From positions 25,891,603 through 25,955,602 of the forward strand of contig CM067067.1 of assembly GCA_033980235.1 (NCBI GenBank): DNA of 64,000 nt, written 5' to 3'. Both the position numbers and the translations under genes were made by a program. Numbering within the stretch: position 1 is the stretch's first letter; each line of letters starts with the position of its first letter. The stretch is from Diadema setosum (Eukaryota > Echinodermata > Echinoidea > Diadematoida > Diadematidae). This document shows positions 56,601-64,000 of this stretch, one piece after another. The notes beneath the pieces were generated by a model, which did no database searches, was not told the DNA's origin, and was given only the letters and a program-made list of their open reading frames with translations.

Positions 56601-59600
56601 ATCTGGTGTAAACAAAGACAGATCCTTCAACCACCTTGACCTCATAAACTGGTTGCTGTGGACAGGAAATGGAAAATCCAGAACACACAATAAGCAGAGA
56701 GCATCTTTACATCCTGATGAAATGAATGACTGAAAGCTGACATATATTTGCTTCACACATACTTATAAACAATAAGTCAGAATGATCTGCCATCAGTAAC
56801 TGACTATAAATTGATCACAGATGAATATTACCTATAAAATAAAAAGCACCATGTGCACTTCAATCAAAAGTTATAACATTCATCTGTGATGCAAGATAGT
56901 CAAATTATCATTGCAAATGATGGTCTCATTCTAGAATAACTGGCTTAGATCTGTTAGATGACTAAGCATTTACTTGCCAACATAGCAGAGGTTATAGTAT
57001 ACCTTAGTTAGGAGTGATAGTTGACTGTTGAGCTAGAGAAGCCTGACTGACTTCAGAAATGTTCTCATGAGTAACCAATGACATTATTGGAAAAAAAAAT
57101 TGAAAATAACAGCCATTATGCAATTCAAAGTATTTCCTGATAAGCACTGGATATCAGTACAAAAGCAGCCTTCCAGAGAAATCCATCATACCCAAGCTTT
57201 GCAACTCATGTTTGTGTTTCACATGTATATCAGCTCCTAACTAATCTATAAACAAATCTATAAACAAATCAAATTTTATTTTTCACCCTTAGAAACAGTG
57301 TAAGAAAATATGCCCTTTTCGAAGTAACATTTTGGAAAAAGCATGCTGCTGATAATGCTAAAAGAATTAGACTCACATTTTCCAACTACACTTTTATTTA
57401 TTCTGAATACATAATTACCTTACAGTGAAAGCAGTATGTAGCGTAAGAGCCTGCACAGGTAAGTCTCATCTTCTCACCTTAAGTCCTGAAGTAGATTCTC
57501 CATTGTCGAGTCTGAAGTCATAGTCGTGCCAAGGACAGACCAAGCAGGAGTGACCTTCAATCTCCTCAATGTCACCCATGTCAAGGGGACCACCTAAAAC
57601 CAGACAATAAGATAGAGCATATGAAAATCATGCAATGAATAGCTGTAATTTACTTTTTCCAATATGTAAGGAATATAAAATACCCTAGAAAAACTCATCT
57701 TCCCTATATGACAATGAGACCAATTTGGATATGAAATGCCAAATACCTCTTGCCATTGGTTAAACTGTAAAACTGAAGAAATATTTGCAGTTTTTAGGAC
57801 TTAAATCTCTATGAATGGCTCTAGAGAATTCTAGCATTGGTACTTGGGTTTTGATAAAATCCCATGAAGACAATTAGTATCACCTTACTTCAGGGAAGAC
57901 TTCTTTCCAGTACTAGTACTACAAGAACAGAATGCAAATCTGCTCTAGCCACTATGTTATACATGTGTATAAATGCCAAATCAACAATTACATTGTACCA
58001 TTCAAAGTCATCCTTCAATATCACTTGCTACACAAGGCCATCTACAAGGAATTGTTATCTCTCATTATATAATAGTCGTTATTTCTTTTTTATTTTTTTA
58101 TTTTTTGCTAAACACTGATTTCCCACATATCTCAACTTACACATAGTCTGTAACACTTCATGGAACCAGGAATTTAAATGAAAACAGACACAGCACAGCC
58201 CCCATCAATTTTAATGAAATCAAATTTCAAATATTAATGACTCTCATTACATGGAATGGCTGACAAGATCTACCATGAATCTCATTCATTCATTCACTTC
58301 AATCTTTTGCTGCTAAGTTTTTGCATCTCTACCTGTCTAAAACATGATTTCAGATGTTTTATGGACCCTGGATTTACACACATATGAAAGCTGAAACAGT
58401 GAAACAGTAAAGCCCTTGCACAGATGAAAATCAAATTTCAAAAGAAAAACCTGATATCTAATAATGGCTGCTCAACTTCAACAAATGAATACAAACACTA
58501 AATCAAATTTTGCACAAAGTCATATCTAATAATCATAAATGACTGCTCAAGTTCCACAAATGAATATAAACACTACATCACACTTTGTACAAAGTCAACA
58601 TGAAATCAAAAAGAATCTACTTCAATGAAACACAACATCCTTGGAAGAATACCTGCATGAGGGCAGCTTGCATCCATGGCAAAGAAATGGTCAGGAGGTA
58701 TGTGAACCAGCACAATGTCTTCTCCATCTTCTGACATAATCCTGCATGAATGGTTGTAAAAAAAAAAAAATTGCTGCCATATTAAACTGATACGGATACT
58801 AAATGGCAAGTTTTACAGATCTCCTAAAAAACAACAAAAACAACCTCTGATTACAGCACTTTAGTAAAGGATACTTCCATAAGAGTTTCTGAAATGAAGA
58901 AGTTCCATTCTCCTTATAAATCAAATCACTGGTAGTGAGAGTCTGACAGGCTGCCCCAGGATCAGCTCTGTTGTTGAAGCTGCTTTCAAGGTTCCTGCTA
59001 TTTTTCATTTTAGCAATATGAGCCTACCTATGATATAGCATTGCTGTGATTCTACTGAACTAAAAATAGTGTTAGCAAGAAGAAGGGATGCACCTCTTTT
59101 CTTGCAATTTGGCAGTAAAATTAAACTGTAACTATATGTTGGACTGAGCATAGTCCCAGTGTAGGCAATCATCTTTAGCTGTGTTTTACCTGTGTTCCTT
59201 TCATGTTCAACCAACCTCGACCTCCAGTACTAAATTCATGCAGAATGCCAAACACATCGAGAGAAAGGAATGGATGTAGAATACACAGAAAACTGGCATA
59301 TTTATATAGCACCACGCACAAACTGTGAGAGAAGGAAACCAAAATATTGGCCAGCGAGGGGATGATTCACAATCACAAACCCAAGCTGTGTCATCCTAAG
59401 GAATACCATGAAACACAGAGGGCGCAGAAAAACATGTTGAGACGAGTCCCGAGTATACTCAGGCAAGTCGTCGCCGGTCACACGAACCGACGAATCCCTC
59501 AGGTTTGCGCAAGAATGACAATTCGAGAAAAACGCGTTTGAAGTTAGCCCATTTTTGACTTATGGTTGCTACACCTTCATGTCTATAATTTCCAATTATT

Positions 59601-61853
59601 TTTGTAGTACACCAGACTTCAATTCTTGCTCTAACTTGTGAAGTTTTTATCGAATTGTATTGTTAACAAATAAGCGGGAAATCGTCGAAGAGCTGCATGC
59701 ATGTATTTTCGGTCTGCAAAGAACGTTGTCATTTTCCATGTGTGTCCATATGTACATGTACATTGAGCGTTGTCATTGTCAACACATGTATTACATAGTA
59801 CGCGCACTATGCGCGCGGTCAATGAACTGTTGAATCTCAAAAACAACACGCAAGTCAATGCGCACTGATTCGTCGGTTCGGTGACCGCGCGTACTAGTAC
59901 GCGCGGTCACCGAACCGTCGAATCGCGTGATTGTTTAACACACGCGTCTATGGGGAAAACAAATAATTTTCACAAATGGAATTACATACTTCTACAAAAG
60001 TGATAACTACGTAAAAAATACACCGAATTACACACTGAGAATTTCAGTATATGTAGTATGGAATGTCTACTACCGAAATGATTGAAAATCTCAAAATGGA
60101 ATATTTGACCCAAAATCGAGTGATTCGTCGGTTCGTGTGACCGGCGACGAAGTGTCTAGATGGGAAATGCATGTTGTAGCAAAATCAGCCCATTCTCAAC
60201 AGGTTAAGCCTGCATTGTGGAATTTGTGTTTTGAACGGAAGAAGACACTGACTTGTCATTGTTGTTCTTGATCATATTCATATGACCCATTAAGGCAAGA
60301 GTTCCATATGTACCCCTCATAAAACTGAAAAAAGTGATACGTATAATATTTAAGTAAAATGATGAAATTTAGGTGGTTTTAGGGTTAGGGTTATTAGTGG
60401 GAGTTTAGGGTTGGGTTAGGGTTAGGGTTAGGGTTTGGGTTAGGGTTAGGGTAACATTGATGATTGATCTGTGTGTCCTGTGTGTCCTGAAGTCAGTCCT
60501 ACTCCAAGGGTAACACAGACCCTGGAGTCCTAGGTTATGGGGGGGGGGTTACATATGGAACTCTTTCCCACATTAATGATAGATATAAGTTGCTCTATTC
60601 TTGTGTCTTGAAATATTCTTTATTTCAAACAGAACTGTCCAGTATGATCAGGGAGGTGACACCTCCCTGGTATGATTTACAGGTCTACCACTGCATTGGC
60701 AGGGCACTGGCTACTAGTGAATTACCTGAATCACCTATATGATGATGCCCAGTAAGTTGAAGACTTGTAGATAGAGGGCCATTCAAAGGATTCAATCCTG
60801 GACTGGATTCTGAGCTTGATCGGAGTTCCAGATGATGTAAATTACTACTAGAACTACTGGTAAAATTTTACTGTCAAGTACAAGCAATGGCATTTTGAAC
60901 TAGAAAAGCACTCTGAGAGTGCAGACCTCCGCCAAGCAGCTACTTTCCATCGATGATCTTGCTCTTCCCAAAGATATTTTTCTCCTCTCCACGACTGGGG
61001 AAAAGCTCTTTAATTCCGGCTCTTCCATAATATAGAGAGCAGTGATTTCCACCCATAGGTATATACATGCTGAAAATTGCCTGATTTCCCAATATAGAAG
61101 CCTTTGTTACATCATAAACCCTCAGCTGCGCGGCACACCTCGCCCTAGCAGAAAGTGGAGCACGCACTTTAGTGTGTGTATAAAAACCTCAAAAATGCGC
61201 AGCTTGAACTCGCAAGTTCATTGACCCTACCTGCCAAAATATCAAAAATCCATCATAAATTCCTCAAAAATTCTCAGATCACTACCAAAATTTAATCATC
61301 TGTTACAGTGTTACTTGTGTCATTCTCAACCTTTCCTGTAAGTTTCATCAAAATCCGTTCACTACTTTTTGAGTTATTTTGCACACGGACAAACAAACCA
61401 ACAAACCAACGGTAACGAAAACATAACCTCCTCCCTTGGTGGAGGTAATTAAACTTTTTACAGTAAATTTAAATGGTCTTGAGAGGGATTCTGGCATGAA
61501 ACTGAACTGGAAACTGTGTGGTACTGACTGTACTGACACCTATACTCACAGATGCTCTAGGGACAGATGATATACTATTCAGTATTATATTAACAATTAA
61601 ATTACCCCGGATCATGATAAAATGTTGATACCTCACTCCTCAACTAGTGTAGCAGGAGGAGTGGCAGTGTGCCTGTGTCTGTGAGCTGTGTGAGTGTGAG
61701 TGTGCTCGTATACCTCAACTCAATTTACCTCGTGCACGTTCTCCTTTGCAGGTCATCTGCAGTCCCAACTCGTTGCCATCGGCAATTTTCAACCACGTCT
61801 CTGAGCTCGTTGACCAGTTCTTGATCAAATTCATTTGAAGAAGAATGAGCCAT
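47605..61853 (-). CDS. Rieske [2Fe-2S] - DUF455 (ferritin-like di-iron) fusion protein, complete, 12 exons
   Basis: Twelve exons (61729-61853, 58653-58741, 57478-57593, 56538-56655, 55603-55718, 55028-55177, 53072-53239, 51973-52042, 51008-51086, 49126-49329, 48441-48501, 47605-47655) join with matching phases to 448 codons plus stop. Residues 25-130 are an RFESD-like Rieske domain: WQRVGTADDL, then cluster ligands C68-x-H70 and C91-x2-H94 in SCPHAGGPLDMGDIEEIEGH and VCPWHDYDF. Residues ~165-448 match DUF455 (HI_0077 family, ferritin-like fold related to the MiaE hydroxylase clan). Candidate di-iron ligands are all present: E252 (NIEQWAIDLAWD), E292-x-x-H295, E342 (HEARGLD) and E375-x-x-H378 (DEITHVAAG). 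It ends WYLPL as in the family. Start at 61853 has a strong context (AAGATGG). The frame is open to an ATG at 62048. No signal peptide. Substrate unknown. The Rieske cluster could pass electrons to the di-iron site (inference). Confidence 0.92.
48441..48501 (-). CDS. Rieske-DUF455 exon 11
   Basis: GHLKPPFNEKGRETAGMTRE, equivalent to the conserved PFN...AG segment near the DUF455 C terminus. Confidence 0.93.
49126..49329 (-). CDS. Rieske-DUF455 exon 10
   Basis: GLDVHPKTQERFARQGDRES, then DEITHVAAGLKWFTYVC with E375 and H378, to HELVRAHFR. Confidence 0.95.
49525..50090. mobile_element. 566-bp TTAA-flanked MITE with ~180-bp inverted arms
   Basis: TTAAAGGGAAGATAAACCCC at left and its complement GGGTTTATCTTCCCTTTAA at right. 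Both arms contain GCAATGTGGATTGAGTGAAA and AAAAGTTATGAATTTTTAAA in mirrored order, and are still highly similar, so it is probably young. In intron 9 of the Rieske-DUF455 gene. Confidence 0.88.
50090..50190. repeat. (GAAT)n/(GAAC)n microsatellite
   Basis: Tetranucleotide repeats directly abutting the right end of the MITE. Confidence 0.93.
51008..51086 (-). CDS. Rieske-DUF455 exon 9
   Basis: LWQSASETNDDLLARLAVVH then MVHEAR. Contains E342 of the HEARGLD signature. Confidence 0.94.
51550..51882 (-). repeat. tRNA-derived SINE, full-length looking
   Basis: On the minus strand, GTTGGCTCAGTCGGAAG (A box) and GGGTTCGAACCCG (B box) form the head. The body reads CCCTCGGATAGGACATAAAA, CATGCACGTAAAAGATCCCG, and TGGACCCCATGGAAGACCAG. 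The head cannot pair an acceptor stem, so it is not a tRNA gene. In intron 8 of the Rieske-DUF455 gene. Confidence 0.8.
51973..52042 (-). CDS. Rieske-DUF455 exon 8
   Basis: HYTILSERLQALGSHFGALP then VHNG. Its first codon is H295, completing an ExxH motif split over the intron. Confidence 0.93.
52790..52806. repeat. T/G homopolymer tract after (TTTTTG)n
   Basis: Low-complexity run in intron 7 of the Rieske-DUF455 gene. Confidence 0.8.
53072..53239 (-). CDS. Rieske-DUF455 exon 7 (first metal-ligand helices)
   Basis: SRIAVLHSLANIEQWAIDLA to RVAEEEAK. Contains E252 and E292. Confidence 0.93.
53395..53650 (+). mobile_element. LINE 3' end fragment
   Basis: Plus-strand frame AASRLWNQLPQRIRESPSMA then VFQKSLKTFLFNN and stop is the usual C terminus of non-LTR retrotransposon polymerases. 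A 3' UTR with TGTAAAGCGCTGTGAAACA and AATAAAAG follows. Severely 5'-truncated. Lies right of (upstream of) exon 7 in intron 6. Confidence 0.82.
54039..54082. repeat. (ATG)n trinucleotide repeat
   Basis: GATGATGAT repeats in intron 6 of the Rieske-DUF455 gene. Confidence 0.95.
54317..54682. mobile_element. TTAA-flanked 366-bp MITE
   Basis: TTAAAGGGATGGTAGAGTAT at left and TGATTCCTTTAA at right. Arms with TTGCGAGATACCAAGAAA and CATAAGCGGTTTCTCATTATC are imperfect inverted copies. Confidence 0.75.
55028..55177 (-). CDS. Rieske-DUF455 exon 6
   Basis: VQITRDVQQKWLGGEISDVG to RGRGGTL. Contains the Pro-rich loop (CTPPCEPSRDEKLQILQPGK) seen as P-rich in DUF455 proteins. Confidence 0.9.
55603..55718 (-). 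CDS. Rieske-DUF455 exon 5 (linker and first DUF455 helix)
   Basis: VPGDRAPDTKLVSEEALDHG then LCEWAVRILQEADPMKK, corresponding to the conserved DP-x-KK start of DUF455. Confidence 0.88.
56538..56655 (-). CDS. Rieske-DUF455 exon 4 (end of Rieske domain)
   Basis: QPVYEVKVVEGSVFVYTRSE is the closing strand pair of the Rieske domain. A Cys/Asp-containing linker follows (MVDDCRDSLSVG). Confidence 0.9.
57478..57593 (-). CDS. Rieske-DUF455 exon 3 (second Cys-x2-His)
   Basis: GPLDMGDIEEIEGHSCLV to ESTSGLK, with CPWH holding the second ligand pair. The donor AAG|GTGAGA is in phase 0. Confidence 0.94.
58653..58741 (-). CDS. Rieske-DUF455 exon 2 (first Cys-x-His)
   Basis: IMSEDGEDIVLVHIPPDHFF to SCPHAG, with the first pair of cluster ligands. 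The donor CAG|GTATTC is in phase 1. Confidence 0.93.
59466..60152. mobile_element. Composite palindromic MITE with repeated TIRs
   Basis: Outer 29-bp inverted ends start TCGTCGCCGGTCACACGAAC. Near the middle (59867-59927) a ~58-bp almost perfect palindrome is made of two related TIRs head to head (GATTCGTCGGTTCGGTGACC, centre GTACTAGTAC). It reads as two copies of one element joined at their ends. In intron 1 of the Rieske-DUF455 gene. Confidence 0.75.
60378..60453. repeat. Interstitial telomere-like (TTAGGG)n tract
   Basis: About ten TTAGGG or one-off variants (TTTAGGG, TTGGG) in intron 1 of the Rieske-DUF455 gene, far from any chromosome end visible here. Confidence 0.85.
60915..61448. mobile_element. 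CCTCCGCCAAG...CTTGGTGGAGG element
   Basis: Inverted ends GCAGACCTCCGCCAAG and CTTGGTGGAGGTAA. The right part has TAAGTTTCATCAAAATCCGT, TTTTTGAGTTATTTTGCACA then ACGGACAAACAAACC and CGAAAACATAACC, parallel to the DR1-bearing element of MTPAP intron 3. Confidence 0.65.
61729..61853 (-). CDS. Rieske-DUF455 exon 1
   Basis: MAHSSSNEFDQELVNELRD to RRTCTR. The donor is ACGAG|GTAAAT, in phase 2. It supplies the first strand of the Rieske fold (WQRVGTADDL). Confidence 0.88.
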
Positions 61854-63400
61854 CTTAGCAGAGTTTTCAATTGAGGACACTGTGTTGTTACCACGGAAGG
61901 CAGGAGTGAGGGAGGGCAGCGGCGAGCGACAGCGACACAACTGTGAGCAGGGAGGTACACCTCCCTGCTGTGAGCTAGCAGTGCATGCTAGAGCAATGTA
62001 GCTTTGTATTACTAGTATGGGTGGAGGGGAAGCACCGAAGTCGATCATTCGCTATCGCACCCTCACCGATTAGGTATCGATCGACGTGTTTGTGTACAAT
62101 TCAATTCCACGAAATACGATAGCAAATCTCATTCGTGTCGAGTCTTTTGGAGGTATAGAATTGAGATCCTGAGCAGCTCGTGCATTGTGAGTGTTTATTA
62201 TTTACATAACGTTACAGGTAGTCGTACGTTGGAATACTGTATTATTTTTATGTGACAGAAAAGGAAGGACTCCTCCACTTAAGCCGGTGAACAGGTACAG
62301 GTTTACGAAGGACTGGATTTGTTGTTGATTGAGCACACTAACACACAATACAATACATGGGACTACCGGTATGGTGGGGGGGGGGGGGGGTCATTTTCGA
62401 TGGTACAGTGTTTTTGTTGTGTGTTTTCTGTTTGTTTTTTTGTAGATTGAATAATTAGCACAGGATGAGGGTGACGGAACTCACCTCATGTGTACCATAC
62501 ACTATACTTTGCGCAAGACAAAAAGTTACATTTATTAATGTGTCTAAAAAAGCCTAAGGTAAAGGTGACGTTAAAGAAGGTACATCGGTCCCGGTGTTTT
62601 ACTTAGTCAAATGCGTACGTGGGCGCACGGCGCAAGTTTCCTATAACATGTTAGAGACCTACGCTATCGACTCTTCTTCAGCGCTTACGCTTTGGCCCAC
62701 TTCCCCGAGTCCGAAGAAGTCCGATCCACTGTAGTCAGTGCAGTGGTCCGATCACAGTTCGGCTCATGATTCGGCTGAGGGGGATGACAGCTTTAACCAT
62801 GTAGTTAGCAAACTTCTTTTGTGATGTCATAATAACAAGCACATATGCACGCACCCTGGCATTACTAGACACTGTCTACAGACTGCGCGATGCGCAGAGG
62901 AGACAACGAAGGCAACGTTACTTAGCAACACCTAGGCACTTTACTCTTGATGACAGCTCAACTTCGGTAATCTTCGTATCAATGCTATAATATTAAAAAC
63001 GGTGATCGGCAGTATCATCAACAGCGCCCTCTACACTACCGGGACTATGCCCCTTTAAAGGTTTCTTGGTTTAATAGATCCAACGTTATAGATCTAGTCA
63101 GAGATGATATTGAATGATGGATGGCTTTTTTGACTGTCACTATTAAACATTGGTAACAAGCTGACTGACTTGCATCTCCCAATTCAAAAGGAAGATCAAG
63201 GAACCTCAAACGCACCCTCTTCTTCAAAGTGGTGGGGGGGGGGTGGTGCCTGCTCTCCCAACTCAAAATGTTGTTCAACCTATAAAATCTAGACGACGTA
63301 TTTGTGCCAAGCAATTTACAAACTGCTGTAAATTACCATAGATTAAACATTTACAGATACAACCTGACAAGTGACAAATATATCTAAGTGCTTTAACCAT
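61854..63400. other. Upstream region of the Rieske-DUF455 gene
   Basis: Mixed-composition DNA with CpG-containing stretches at 61.9-62.1 and 62.6-63.0 kb, likely holding the promoter. No clear TATA element or other gene could be supported. Confidence 0.4.
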
Positions 63401-63414
63401 ATAATAACCCCTGT

Positions 63415-63625
63415 GCGGGGTACTGTAACTAGTACGTGTTGGGGTCGCTGGTGCGGTTAACCATACAAGAGCACGGCATCATCGAGTGGAACCACCTGAG
63501 TGACGCCACTATCAACTCGCCATCATCAGGATCAGCTGATCATAGACTCATTCAAAAAGGCCATCAATAGAACTTTCTAATTATCCCCGCACCCACCCTC
63601 TCTCATCCGATGCAGTTGGGCCCTG
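63415..63625 (+). mobile_element. Decayed LINE reverse transcriptase C-terminal fragment
   Basis: Plus strand gives IQEHGIIEWNHLSDATINSP, then after a frameshift DSFKKAINRTF and stop, similar to the closing x-I-x-EWN-x-L...F-x-x-A motif of non-LTR polymerases. No intact frame. Confidence 0.5.
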
Positions 63626-64000
63626 CGTCGTACACATCCAGATCCAGACTGCACCGGCCCGCCCTGGCCTGGCACCTTGCCTCGGAAAGAAAGAATCCTA
63701 TCTAGCTTAGGGCCCCAATTTAATTAATGGGTGTTTACAAGAAGTCAGATTCTTTGCCAGTACTATCTCTGTAGATACAGAGAAGTTCCAAACAGATTGC
63801 CATCATGTGGGAAGCAACATCCTCTGGGTACCTGTGGTATGCTGTTCTCTTTGTTTACAACCACTTTTAAAAGGCTTGCGCATAAATAAGGTTCGACCTT
63901 CCCTGCAAGGTTCGACCATGCGCAAAAGCATGTTTTAATAGGTTTCTACATGTAGCGGGCAGTCAAATTTTGAGCGGCGTTTTGGTCAAATTATGGGCAG

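Noticed and set aside
61854..62048. Upstream ATG extending the Rieske-DUF455 protein by 65 residues
   Set aside because: The peptide does not resemble the family, and the ATG at 61853 has a strong initiation context and fits the Rieske domain start.

Overview
This is eukaryotic, intron-rich genomic DNA from an animal, most likely a marine invertebrate deuterostome such as an echinoderm. Supporting signs are multi-exon genes with GT-AG introns, abundant microsatellites, tRNA-derived SINEs, decayed LINE 3' ends and many short inverted-repeat (MITE-like) elements. The species assignment is an inference from overall character, not from a diagnostic marker. No prokaryotic, viral or CRISPR feature was seen.

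All four protein-coding genes that I can support lie on the minus strand. From left to right they are: (1) the 5' half of a mitochondrial poly(A) polymerase gene (MTPAP-like; coding exons at 8699-8879, 3894-4054, 2885-3133 and 627-854, running off the left edge); (2) a complete cathepsin L-like cysteine protease (six coding exons, 20556 to 14574, 336 aa, plus a probable non-coding first exon near 23.1 kb); (3) an apparently single-exon gene for a basic, probably disordered 432-aa protein with a PP1-docking motif (39368-38070); (4) a complete 12-exon gene (61853 to 47605) whose reading frame closes exactly across every splice junction and encodes a 448-aa protein joining an N-terminal RFESD-like Rieske 2Fe-2S domain to a C-terminal DUF455 (HI_0077-type, ferritin-like di-iron) domain.

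The genes show no sign of working together. They are separate metazoan genes in repeat-rich DNA: mitochondrial RNA polyadenylation, lysosomal proteolysis, possible PP1 regulation and a putative two-metal-centre redox enzyme.

The space between exons is filled by repeats. A 1.2-kb inverted-repeat element inside MTPAP intron 3 carries at least seven perfect or near-perfect DR1-type nuclear-receptor motifs. A 3.9-kb foldback element at 24.05-27.96 kb has arms that are tandem arrays of a ~163-bp unit. There is a Tc1/mariner-like 0.9-kb foldback, several TTAA-flanked MITEs, two recurring CAGTG-ended MITE families (three copies each), a composite palindromic MITE in intron 1 of the Rieske gene, and an interstitial TTAGGG tract. 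The strongest candidate for something poorly described is the Rieske-DUF455 fusion gene.
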